Shown in pieces: positions 34,900-47,500 of a stretch of DNA of 64,000 nt. The notes below the pieces were generated by a model, which was given only the letters and a program-made list of their open reading frames with translations, was not told the DNA's origin and searched no databases. Where the stretch lies: the NCBI GenBank assembly GCA_037974665.1, contig CM075765.1, positions 59,608,247 through 59,672,246 on the forward strand, read 5' to 3'. Source of the DNA: Ehretia macrophylla. Taxonomy: Eukaryota > Streptophyta > Magnoliopsida > Boraginales > Ehretiaceae. Position 1 is the stretch's first letter. Each line of letters opens with the position of its first letter. A program made the translations under genes and the position numbers.

Positions 34900-37400
34900 T
34901 GCGAAGTTGTCTTACCCAAGGTGGCATAGGATTCGGTAATAGAATAGTGTTGGATTAGGTTTTCGTCCGATTTGCGGCTCACAACGTACGATCCGAGATG
35001 AAAAAATAGCACAAAAGAATAAAATTGTCCAGAAACTGATGAAAATGATAAATTTTTGGCTCTGAAAATTGGTGCAGCCGAGCAAGCTTGTTGCCCCCGT
35101 CGTAGAGCTCTCGGAGAGCTTTCCAACAGTATGATGTGCGCCGCGTAACTCCTTATGGATCAAAAATTATGGGCACCGGAGCGACGGAGACCTGGTCCTG
35201 AGCCCCACGCCCTCGGTTTGTGGGCCTAGCCTCTACGTGAAGCGAAGTTTTCTTGCCTAAGGTGGCGTGGGATTCGGTAATAAAAATGTGATGGATTAGG
35301 TTGTCTTCTTTTACGCGGCTCACGGCGTACGATCCGGGTTGGAAAAACAGCGCAGAAGAAGAAAAGTATCCAGAAACAGATGAAAACGTTCGATTTTGGG
35401 CTCCAAAATTAGGGATAGCCGAGGAGGCTTGCTGCCCCGTTGTAGAGCTCTCAGAGAGCTTTCCAACTGTATGCTGTGCGCTTCGTAACTCCATACGGAT
35501 CAAAAGTTATGGGCACCGGAGCGACGGAGACCTGGTCCTAAGCCCCACGCCCTCGGTTTGCGGGCCCAGCCTCTACGTGAAGGGAAGTGGTCTTGCACAA
35601 GGTGCCATGGGATTCGGTAATAGAAATGTGATGGATTAGGTTGTCATCCTTTCGTGGCTCACGACGTACGATCCAGGAAAGAAAAACAGGGCAAAAGAAG
35701 AAAAGTGTCTAGAAACTGATGAAAACATTCAATATTTGGCTCCGAAAATAGTTGTAGCTGAGCAGGCTTGATACCCCAGTCAGAGAGCTCCCAGAGTGCT
35801 TTCCAACGGTATGCTGTGCGCCGCGTAACTACTTATGGATCAAAAGTTATGGGCACTGGAGCGACGAAGACCTGGTCCTGAGCCCCACGCCCTCGGTTTG
35901 TGGGCCCAGCATCTACGCGAAGCGAAGTTGTGTTGCCCAATGTAGCGTGGGATTCAGTAATAGAAATGTGATGGATTAGGTTGTCGTCCTTTTCGCGGCT
36001 CACGATGTACGATTCGGGAATAAAAACAGCGTAAAAGAAGAAAAGTGTCTAGAAACTGATGAAAACGTTCGATTTCAGGCTCCGAAAATAGGCGTAGCCG
36101 AGGAGGCTTACTGCCCCCGTCTTAGAGCTCTCGGAGAGCTTTCCAATAGTATGCTGTGCGCCGCGTAACTCCTTACGGATCAAAAGTTATGGGCACCGGA
36201 GCGACGGAGACCTGGTCCTAAGCCCCACACCCACAGTTTACAGGCCCAGCCTCTACATGAAGTGAAGTTGTCTTGCACAAGGTGCCATGGGATTCGGTAA
36301 TAGAAATGTTGTGGATTAGGTTATCGTCCTTTTCGCGGCTCACGATGTACGATCCGAGACGGAAATACGGTGCAAAAGAAGAAAAGTGTCTAGAAACTGA
36401 TAAAAACGTTCGATTTTGGATCCAAAAATAGACGCAGCTGAGCAGGCTTGCTGCCCACGTCGTAGAGCTCTCGGAGAGCGTTCTAACAGTATGTTGTGCG
36501 CCGCATAACTCATTACGGATCAAAAGTAATGGACACCGTAGCGACGGGGACCTGGTCCTAAGCCTAACGCCCTTGGTTTGCGGGCCCAGCCTCTACGTGA
36601 AGCAAAGTTGTCTTGCACAAAGTGCAGCGGGATTCGGTAATAGCAATGTGGTGGATTAGGTTATCGTCCTTTTCGCGGCTCACGAGGTCCGATCCGGGAC
36701 AGAAAAACAGCGTAAAAGAAGAAAAGTGTCCAGAAACTGATGAAAACGTTCGATTTTGGGCTCCAAAAATAGGTATAGTCGTGCAGGCTTGCTGCCCCCA
36801 TCGTAGAGCTCTCGGAGAGCTTTCCAACGGTATGCTGCGCGCCGCGTAACTCCATACAAATAAAAAGTTATGGGCACCGGAGTGACGGGGACCTAGTCCT
36901 AAACCCCACGCCCTCGGTTTGCGGGTCCAGCCTCTACGTGAAGCGAAGTTGTCTTGCACAAGGTGTCGTGGGATTCGGTAATAGAAATGTGATGGATTAG
37001 GTTGTCGTCCTTTTCGCAGCTCGCGACGTACTATCCGGGATGAAAAAACTGCTTAAATGAAGAAAAATGTCCAAAAACTGATGAAAGCGTTCAATATTTG
37101 GCTCTGAAAACAGGCGCAGCTGAGCAGGCCAGCTGCCCTCGTTGTAGAGCTCTTGGAGAGCTTTCCAACGGTATGCTATGTGCCGCGTAACTCATTATGG
37201 ATCAAAAGTTATTGGCACTGGAACGACGGAGACTTGGTCCAGAGCCCCACGCCCTCGGTTTGTGGGCCCAGCCTCTACGTGAAGGGAAGTTGTCTTGTCC
37301 AAGGTGGCGTGGGATTCGGTAATAGAAATGTGATGGATTAGGTTGTCGACCTTTTTGCGGCTCAAGACGTACGATCTGGGATGGAAAAACAGCGCCAAAG
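34900..37400 (+). repeat. Middle copy of the block at 28.7-31.1 kb
   Basis: Same markers in the same order at an offset of about 6.1 then 5.8 kb. It goes on to a monomer with CAATATTTGGC and GAGCAGGCCAGCTGCCC near 37090-37135, which has a partner at 43526-43575 (offset about 6.4 kb) but is not evident in the left copy. Confidence 0.7.
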
Positions 37401-39854
37401 AAGAAAAGTGTCTAGAAACTGATGAAAACGTTCAATTATGTCCTCCGAAAAGAGGTGTAGCCGAGGATGCTTGCTGCCCCTATCTTAGAGCACTCGGAGA
37501 GCTTTCCAACGGTATGCTGTGCGCCGCGTAACTCCTTACGGAAAAAAAGTTATGGGCACTCGAGCGACGGAGACCTAGTCCTAAGCCCCACGCCCTCGGT
37601 TTGCTGGCCAAGACTCTACGTGAAGCGAAGTTGTCTTGCACAAGGTGACGTGGGATTCGGTAGTAGAAATGTGGTGGATTAGGTTGCCGTCCTTTTTGCG
37701 GCTCACGACGTACGATCCGGGACGGAAAAATAGTGCAAAAGAAGAAAAGTGTCCAGAAACTGAAGAAAACGTTCGATTTTGGGCTCCAAAAACAGGCGCA
37801 GCCGAGCACGCTTGCTGCCTACATCGTAAAGCTCTCGGAGAGCTTTCCAACGATGTGCTGTGCGCCGCTAACTCCTTACGGATCAAAAGTAATGGGCACC
37901 AGAGCGACGGAGACCTGGTCCTAAGCCCTACGCTCTCGGTTTGTGGGACCAGCCTCTACGTGAAGCGAAGTTGTCTTGCACAAGGTGCCGTGGGATTCGG
38001 TAATAGAAATGTGATAGATTAGGTTGTCGTCCTTTTTGCGGCTCACGATGTACGATCCGAGACAAAAAAAATAGTGCAAAAGAATAAAAGTATCCAGAAA
38101 CTAATGAAAATATTCGAGTTTGGGCTCTGAAAATAGGCACAGCTGAGCAAGTTTGATCCACCCGTAGTAGAGCTCTCGGAGAGCTTTCCAACGGTATGCT
38201 GTGCGCCGCGTAACTCATTACGGATCAAAAGTAATGGGCAACGGAGCGACGGAGACCAAGTCCTAAGCCCCACGCCCTCGATTTTCGGGCCCAGCCTCTA
38301 CGTGAAGCGAAGTTGTCTTGCTCATGGTACCATGGGATTCGGTAATAGAAAGTGATGGATTAGGCTGTCGTCCTTTTCGCGGCTCATGACGTACGATCCG
38401 GGACAGAAAAACAGCGCAAAAGAAGAAAAGTGTCCAGAAAATGATGAACACGTTGAATTTTGGGCTCCAAAAATAGGTGCAACAGAGCAGGCTTGCTGCC
38501 CCCGTCGTAGAGCTCTCTGAGATCTTTCCAACGGTATGCTGTGCGCCGCGTAACACCTTACGGATCAAAAGTTATGGGTACCGAAGCGACTGAGACTTGG
38601 TCCTAAGCCCCACGCCCTCGGTTTGCGAGACCAGCCTCTACGTGAAGCGAAGTTGTCTTGCCCAAGATGGCATGGGATTCAGTAATAGAATTGTGATGGA
38701 TTAGGTTGGCGTCCTTTTTGCGGCCCACGACATACTATCCGGGACGGAAAAACAGCGCAAAAGAAGAAAAGTGTCCAGAAATTGATGAAAACATTCAATT
38801 TTTGGCTCCGAAAATAGGCGCAGCCGAGCAGGCTTGCTGCCAATGTCGTAGAGCTCTCGGAGAGCTTTCCAACGGTATGCTGTGTGCCACGTAACTCCTT
38901 ACGGATCAAAAGTAATGGGCTCCGGAGCGATAGAGACCTGGTCCTAAGCCCCACGCCCTCGGTTTGCGGACCCAGCCTCTACGTGAAGCGAAGTTGTCTT
39001 GCACAATGTGCCATTGGATTCGATAATAGAAATGTGGTGGATTAGGTTGTTGTCCTTTTCACGGCTCACGACGTACGATCCGGGACAGTAAAACAACGCA
39101 AAAGAAGAAAAGTGTCGAGAAACTGATGAAAACGTTCAATTTTGGGCTCCGAAAAGAGGCGCAGCCGAGCAGACATGCTGCCCCCGTCGTAGAGTTCTCA
39201 GAGAGATTTCCAACGGTATGTTGTGCGCCGCGTAACTCCTTACGGATCAAAAGTTATGGGCACCGGAGCGACGGAGACCTAGTCGTTAGCCCCACGCCCT
39301 CGGTTTGCGGACCCAGCCTCTACGTGAAGCGAAGTTGTCTTCTTCAAGGTGGCGTGGGATTCGATAATAGAATTGTGATGGTTTAGGTTGTCGTCCTTTA
39401 CGCAGCTCACGACGTACGATCCGAGACGAAAAAACAATGCAAAAGAAGAAAAGTGTCCAGAAATTGAAGAAAACATTCAATTTTGGGCTCCGACAACGGC
39501 CGCAGCCGTGCAGGTTTGCTGCCCCCATCGTAGAGCTCTCGAAGAGCTTTCCAACGGTGTGCTGTGCGCCGCGTAACTCCTTACGGATCAATAGTTATGG
39601 GCACCGGAGCGACGGAAACCTGGTCCTAAGCCCCACACCCTCAGTTTGCGGGCCCAGCCTCTACGTGATGCGAAGTTGTCTTGCACAAGGTGTCGTTGGA
39701 TTCGGTAATAGAAATGTGGTGGATTAGGTTGCCGTCCTTTTCGCGAAAAAGGACGTACGATCCCGGACGGAAAAACAGCGCAAAAGAAGAAAAGTGTCCA
39801 GAAACTGATGAAAACGTTCGATTTTGGGATCTGAAAATAGGCACAGTTGAGCAA

Positions 39855-39870
39855 GCTTGCTTTCTAACGG
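39855..39870 (+). repeat. Truncated satellite monomer, deletion of about 43 bp
   Basis: GAGCAAGCTTGC runs straight into TTTCTAACGG, losing the CCCCCGTCGTAGAGC and inverted-repeat segment. A smaller loss in the same segment is seen at about 40516 (CCCCATCAAAGAGC), and 39745 has GCGAAAAAG in place of GCGGCTCAC. Confidence 0.8.
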
Positions 39871-41540
39871 TATGCTGTGCGCCGCGTAATCCCTTACGGA
39901 TAAAAAGTATTGGGCAACGGAGCGACGGAGACCTAGTCTTAAGCCCCACGCCCTCAGTTTTCGGGCCTAGCCTCTTCGTGAAACGAAGTTGTCTTGCACA
40001 AGGTGCCATGGGATTCTGTAATAGAAATGTGATTGATTAGGTTGTCATCATTTTCGCGGCTAACGACGTACAATCCGGGATGAAAAAATAGCGCAAAAGA
40101 AGAAAAGTGTACAGAAACTTATGAAAACATTCAATTTAGGGCACCGAAAACAGGCGCAGCAAAGCAGACTTTCTGGCCCTGTCGTAGAGTTCTCGGAGAG
40201 CTTTCCAACGGTATGTTGTGCGCCGCGTAACTCCTTACGGATCAAAAGTTTTAGGCACTAGAGTGACGGAGACCTAGTCCTAAGCCCCACGCCCTCGGTT
40301 TGTAGGCCCAGCCTCTACATGAAGCGAAGTTGTCTTGCCCAAGGTGGCATGGGATTCGGTAATAGAATTGTGATAGATTAGGCTGTTGTCCTTTTCGCGG
40401 CTCACGTCGTACGATCCGGGACAAAAAAATAGCTCAAAAGAAGAAAAATGTCCAGAAACTGATAAAAACGTTCGATTTTGGGCTCCAAAAATAGGCACAG
40501 TTGAGCAGGCTTGCAGCCCCATCAAAGAGCTTTCCAACGGTATGCTGTGCGCCGCGTAACTCCTTACGGATCAAAAGTTATGGGTACCAGAGCGACGGAG
40601 ACCTAGTCCTAAGCCCCATGCCCTCGATTTGCGAGCCCAGCCTCTACGTGAAGCGAAGTTGTATTGCAAAAGGTGCATTGGGATTCGCTAATAGAAATGT
40701 GGTGGATTAAGTTGTTGTCCTTTTTGCGGCTCACGACGTACGATCCGGGATGAAAAAACAGCACAAAAGAAGAAAAGTGTCCAAAAATTGATGAAAACGT
40801 TCGATTTTGGGCTGCGAAAATAGGCACAGCTGGGCAAGCTTGCTGCCCCAGTCGTAGAGCTCTCGAAGAGCTTTCCAATGGTATGTTGTGCGCCGCGTAA
40901 GTCCTTGCTGATCAAACGTTATGGGCACCGGAGCGACGGAGTCCTGGTCCTAAGCCCCACGTCCTCGGTTTGCGGGCCCAGCCTCTACATGAAGCGAAAT
41001 TTTCATGCACAAGGTATTGTGGGATTCGATAATAGAAATGTGATGGATTAGGTTGTCGTCCTTTTCGCGGCTCACGACGTACGATCCGGGACGAAAAAAT
41101 AACGGAAAAGAAGAAAAGTGTCCAGAAATTGATGAAAATGTTCGTTTTTGGCTCCGAAAATAGGCGCAGCCGAGCAGGCTTGCTACCCCTATTGTAGAGC
41201 CCTTGGGGAGCTTCCCAAGGGTATGCTGTGCGCCGCGTAACTCCTTACAGATCAAAAGTAATGGGCACCGGAGCGACGGAGACCTAGTCCTAAGCCCCAC
41301 GCCCTCGGTTTGCTGGCCCAGCTTCTACGTGAAGCAAAGTTGCCTTGCATAATGTGCCATGGGATTCGGTAGTAGAAATGTGATGGATTAGGTTCTCGTC
41401 CTTTTCGCGGCTCACGATGTACAATCCGGGATTGAAAAACAGCGCAAAACAAGAAAAGTGTCCAGAAACTGATGAAAACTTGTGATTTTGGGCTCTGAAA
41501 ATAGTCGCAGCCGAGCGGGCTTGCTGCCACCATCGTAGAG

Positions 41541-42091
41541 CTCTCAGAGAGCTTTCCAATAGTATGATGTGCACCGCGTAACTCCTTACGGATCAAAAAT
41601 TGTGGGCGCCGGAGCGATGGAGACCTGGTCCTAAGCCCCACGCCCTCAGTTTGCAGGCCCAGCCTCTACGTTAAGTGAAGTTGTCTTGCCTAAGGTGGTG
41701 TGGGATTCAGTAATAAAAATGTGATGGATTAGGTTGTCATTTTTTTTGTGGCTCACAATGTACGATCCGGGATGAAAAAATAGCATAAAAGAATAAAAGT
41801 GTCCAGAATCTGATGAAAACAATCAATTTTTGGCTATGAAAATAGGCGCAGCCAAGCAGGCTTACTGCCCCCGTCGTAGACTCTCAGAGAGCTTTCCAAT
41901 AGTATGATGTGCACCGCGTAACTCCTTACGGATCAAAAATTGTGGGCGCCGGAGCGATGGAGACCTGGTCCTAAGCCCCACGCCCTCAGTTTGCAGGCCC
42001 AGCCTCTACGTTAAGTGAAGTTGTCTTGCCTAAGGTGGTGTGGGATTCAGTAATAAAAATGTGATGGATTAGGTTGTCATTTTTTTTGTGG
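41541..42091 (+). repeat. Identical 210-bp tracts in neighbouring monomers
   Basis: About 210 bp beginning CTCTCAGAGAGCTTTCC, with the rare variants CAATAGTATGATG, AAATTGTGGGCGCC and a TCATTTTTTTTGTGG run, appears at 41543 and again 340 bp later at 41883 with no difference seen, while the flanks differ. This points to recent gene conversion or a local duplication. Confidence 0.85.
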
Positions 42092-43640
42092 CTCACGACT
42101 TACGATCCGGATCAGAAAAACAGCGCAAAAGAAGAAAAATGTCCAGAAATTGATGAAAACGTTCAATTTTGGGCTCCAAAAATAGGGAAAACCGAGGAGG
42201 CTTGCTGCCCCCGTCGTAGAGCTCTCGGAGACCTTTCCAACTGTATGTTGTGCGCTGCGTAACTCCATACGGATCAAAAGTTATGGGCACCGGAGCGACG
42301 GAGACCTGGTCCTAAGCCCCACGTCCTCGGTTTGCGGGCCCAGCCTCTACGTGTAGCAAAGTTGTCTTGCACAAGGTGCCATGTGATTCGGTAATAGAAA
42401 TGTGATGGATTAGGTTGTCGTCCTTTTTGCGGCTCACGACGTGCGATCCGGGAAGGAAAAACAGCGCAAAGGAAGAAAATTGTCTAGAAACTGATGAAAA
42501 CGTTCGATTTTGGGCTTCGAAAATAGGCGTTGCTGAGGAGGCTTACTGCCCCCGTCTTAGAGCTCTCGGAGAGCTTTCCAACAGTATGTTGTGCGCCGCG
42601 TAACTCCTTACAGATCAAAAGTTATGGGCACCGGAGCGACGGAGACCTGGTCCTAAGCCCCACGCCCACGGTTTGCGGGCCCAGCCTCTACCTGAAGCGA
42701 AGTTGTCTTGCACAAGGTGCCGTGGGATTCGGTAATAGAAATGTGGTGGATTAGGTTGTCGTCCTTTTCGCGGCTAACGATGTACAATCCGGGATGGAAA
42801 AACGGTGCAAAAGAAGAAAAGTGTCCAAAAATTGATCAAAACGTTCGATTTTGGGATCCAAGAATTGGTGCAGCTAAGCAGGCTTGCTGCCCACATCGTA
42901 GAGCTCTCGGAGAGCTTTCCAACGATATGCTGTGCGCCGCGTAACTCCTTACGGATCAAAAGTAATGGGCACCGGAGCGACGGAGACCTGGTCCTAAGCC
43001 CTACGCCCTCGGTTTGCGGGCCCTGCCTCTACGTGAAGCAAAGTTGTCTTGCACAAAGTGCCGCGGGATTCGATAATAGAAATGTGGTGGATTAGGTTGT
43101 CGTCCTTTTCGCGGCTCACGACGTACGATCTGGAAAGAAAAAACTGCGCAAAAAAAGACAAGTATCCAGAAACTAATGAAAACATTCAATTTTGGGCTCT
43201 GAAAACAGTCGCAGTCTTGCAGGCTTGCTGCCCCTATCGTAGAGCTCTCAGAGAGCTTTCCAACGGTATGCTGTGCGCCGTGTAACTCCATACGGATCAA
43301 AAGTTATGGGCACCGGAGCGACGGGGACCTAGTCCTATGCCCTACGCCCTCGGTTTGCGGGTCCAGCCTCTACGTGAAGCAAAGTTGTCTTGCACAAGGT
43401 TCTGCGGGATTTGGTAATAGAAATGTGATGGATTAGGTTGTCGTCCTTTTCGCGGCTCACGACGTACGATCCGGGACGAAAAAACTGTGCAAAAGAAGAA
43501 AAGTGTCCAGAAACTGATGAAAACATTCAATATTTGGCTCCGAAAATAGGTACAGCTTAGCAGGCCAGCTGCCCTCGTCGTACAACTCTCGGAGAGCTTT
43601 CCAACAGTATGATGTGCGCCGCGTAACTCCTTATGGATCA
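42070..43640 (+). repeat. Third copy of the block at 28.7-31.1 kb
   Basis: It repeats the marker order of 30.2-31 kb at an offset of 12228 bp (for example the monomers at 42415 and 30187 and at 42708 and 30480), then the CAATATTTGGC plus CAGGCCAGCTGCCC monomer shared with 37.1 kb. Confidence 0.7.
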
Positions 43641-44546
43641 AAAGTTATGGGCACTGAAGTGACATGGACTTGGTCCTGAGCCCTACGCCCTCGGTTTGTG
43701 GGCCCAGCCTCTACGTGAAGCTAAGTTGTCTTGCACAAGGTGCCGTGGGATTCGGTAATAGAAATGTGGTGGATTAGGTTGTCATCCTTTTTGCGGCTCA
43801 CGACGTACGATGCGGGACGAAAAAACAGTGCAAATGAAGAAAAGTGTCCAGAAATTGAAGAAAACGTTCGATTTTGTGCTCCAAAAATAGGCACAACCGA
43901 GCACGTTTGCTGCCCACATCGTGGAGCTCTCGGAGAGCTTTCCAACGGTGTGCTGTGCGCCGCGTAACTCCTTACGGATCAAAAGTTATGGGCACCGGAG
44001 CGACAGAGACCTGGTCCTAAGCCCTACACCCTCGGTTTGCTGGCCCAGCATCTACGTGAAGCGAAGTTGTCTTGCATAAGGTACCGTGGGATTCGGTAAT
44101 AGAAATGTGGTGGATTAGGTTGTCATTCTTTTCGCGGCTCACGACGTACGATCTGGGACGAAAAAATAGCGCAAAAGAAGAAAAGTGTCCAAAAACTAAT
44201 GAAATTGTTCAATTTTGGGCTCCGAAAACCGGCGCAGCAAAGCAGGTTGGCTACCCCCGTCGTAGAGCTCTCGGAGAGCTTTCCAACGGTATGCTGTGCG
44301 CCACGTAACCCCTTACGGATCAAATGTTATGGGCACCAGAGTAACGGAGACCTGGTCCTGAGCCCCATGCCCTCGGTTTGTGGGCCCAGCCTCTACGTGA
44401 AGCGAAGTTGTCTTGCCCAAGGTGGCGTGGGATTCGGTAATAGAAATGTGATAGATTAGGTTGTCGTCCTTTTCACGGCTCACGAAGTACGATCCGGGAT
44501 GAAAAAACAACGCAAAAGAAGAAAAGTATCCAAAAACTAATGGAAC

Positions 44547-47500
44547 AGGTGCAGCAGAGCAGGCTTGCTGCCGCCGTTGTAGAGCTCTCGGAGAGCTTTC
44601 CAACGGTATGCTGTGCACCGCGTAACTCCCTATGGATCAAAAGTAATGGGCACCGGAGCGACGGAAACCTGGTCTTAAGTCCCACGCCCTTGGTTTGTAG
44701 GCCCTGCCTCTACGTGAAACGAAGTTGTCTTTCAGAAGGTGCCGTGGGATTCGGTAATAGAAATGTGATGGATTAGGTTGTCGTCCATTTTGCGACTCAC
44801 GAAGTACGATCCGGGACAGAAAAATAGCGCAAAAGAAGAAAAGTGTCCCGAAACAAATGAAAACATTCAATTTTGGGCTCAGAAAACAGGCGCAGGCGAG
44901 CAGGTTTGTTGCCCCCGTCGTAGAGTTCTCGGAGAGCTTTCCAATGGTATGTTGTGCGCCGCGTAACTTCTTGCGGATCAAAAGTTAGGGGCACCGGAGT
45001 GATGGAGACCAGGTCCTAAGCCCCAAGCGCTCGGTTTGCTGGCCCAGCCTCTAGGTGAAGCGAAGTTGTCTCGCACAAGGTGCAATGGGATTCGGTAATA
45101 AAAATGTGATGGATTAGGTTGTCGTCTTTTTTGCGGCTCACAACGTACGATCCGGGAAGGAAAAACAGCGCAAAAGAAGAAAAGTGTCCCGAAACTAATG
45201 AAAATGTTCAATTTTGGGCTCCGAAAACTAGTGCAGCAAAGCAGGTTGGCTGACCCCGTCGTAGAGCTCTCGGAGAGCTTTCCAATGGTATGTTGTGCGC
45301 CGCGTAACTCCTTACAGATCAAAAGTTATGGGCACCGGAGTGACAGAGACCTGGTCCTAAGCCCCACGCCCTCGGTTTGCTGGCCCAGCATCTACGTGAA
45401 GCGAAGTTGTCTTGCATAAGGTACCGTGGGATTTGGTAATATAAATTTGGTGGATTAGATTGTTGTCCTTTTCGCGACTCACGGCGTATGATCCGAGACG
45501 GAAAAAAAGCGCAAAAGAAGAAAAGTGTCCGAAAACTAATGAAAACGTTCAATTTTGGGCTCCGAAAACAGGCGCAGCAAAGCGGGTTGGCTGCCCTCGT
45601 CGTAGAGCTCTTGGAGAGCTTTCCAACGGCATGCTGTGCACCGCGTAACCCCTTACAGATCAAAAGTTGTGGGCAACAGAGCGACGGAGACCTGGTCCTG
45701 AGCCCCATTCCCTCGGTTTGTAGGCCCAGCCTCTACGTGAAGGGAAGTTGTCTTGCCCAAGGTAGCGTGGGATTCGGTAATAGAAATGTGATGGATTAGG
45801 TTGTCGTCGTTTTTGCGACTCACGAAGCACGATCCGTGATGGAAAAATAGTGCAAAAGAAGTAAAGTGTCTAGAAACTGATGAAAATAGGTGTAGTAGAG
45901 CAGGCTTGCTGCCCCCGTTGTAGAGCTCTCAGAGAGATTTCTAACGGTATGCTGTACTCCGCGTAACTCCTTATGGATCAAAAGTAATGGGTACCGTAGC
46001 GATAGAGACATGGTCCTAAGCCCCACGCCTTGGGTTTCGGGGGCCACCCTCTAGGTGATTCGAAGTTGTGTAGCCCAAGGTGGTGTGGGATTCGGTAATA
46101 GAAATGTGATGGATTAGGTTGTCGTTCTTTTTGCAGCTCATGACGTACGATCTGGGACGGAAAAACAGCGCAAAAGAATAAAAGTTTCAAGAAACTGATG
46201 AAAACTTCGATTTTGGGCTCCGAAAATAGGCGCAGTCGAGCAGGCTTGCTACCCCCGTTGTAGAGCTCTCGGAGAGCTTTCCAACGGCATGCTGTGCGCT
46301 GCATAACTCCTTGCGGATCAAAAGTTATGGGCAACGGAGCGATAGAGACCAGGTCCTAAGCCCCACGCCCTCGGTTTGCGGGCCCAGCCTCTACTTGAAG
46401 AGCAATTGTCTTGTACAAGGTGCTGTGGGATTCGGTAATAGAAATGTGATGGATTAGGTTGTCATCCTTTTCGCGGCTCACGACGAACTATCTGGGGCGG
46501 AAAAACAGCGCGAAAGGAAAAAAGTGTCCAGAAACTGATGAAAACGTTCGATTTTAGGCTCCCAAAATAGGCACAACGGAGCAGGCTTGCCACCCCTATC
46601 GTAGAGCTCTTGGAGAGCTTTCCAATGGTATGTTGTGCGCCGCGTAACTCCTTACAGATCAAAAGTTATGGGCACCGGAGTGACAGAGACCTGGTCCTAA
46701 GCCCCACGCCCTCGGTTTGCTGGCCCAGCATCTACGTGAAGTGAAGTTGTCTTGCATAAGGTACCGTGAGATTCGGTAATAGAAATTTGGTGGAATTAGG
46801 TTGTCGTCCTTTTCGCGGCTCACGACGTACGATCCGGGACGGAAAAACAGCGCAAAAGAAGAAAAGTGTCCGAAAACTAATGAAAACGTTCAATTTTGGG
46901 CTCCGAAAACAGGCGCAGCAAAGCGGGTTGGCTGCCCCCGTCGTAGAGCTCTTGGAGAGCTTTCCAACGGCATGCTGTGCGCCGCGTAACCCCTTACGGA
47001 TCAAAAGTTATGGGCAACAGAGCGACGGAGACCTGGTCCTGAGCCCCGTTCCCTCGGTTTGTAGGCCCAGCCTCTACGTGAAGGGAAGTTGTCTTGCCCA
47101 AGGTAGCGTGGGATTCGGTAATAGAAATGTGATGGATTAGGTTATCATCGTTTTTGCGGCTCACGAAGCACGATCCGTGATGGAAAAATAGCGCAAAAGA
47201 AGTAAAGTGTCTAGAAACTGATGAAAACAGGTGCAGCAGAGCAGGCTTGCTACCCCCGTTGTAGAGCTCTCGGAGAGCTTTCTAACGGTATGTTGTGCGC
47301 CGCGTAACTCCTTATGGATCAAAAGTAATGGGCACCGTAGCGACGGACACATGGTCCTAAGCCCCACGCTCTCGGTTTGCGGGCCAAGCCTTTACGTGAA
47401 TCAAAGTTGTCTTGCACAAGGTGCGGTGGGATTCAGTAATAGAAATGTGATGGATTAGGTTGTCGTCCTTTTCGCAGCTCACGACGTACTATCCGGGATG

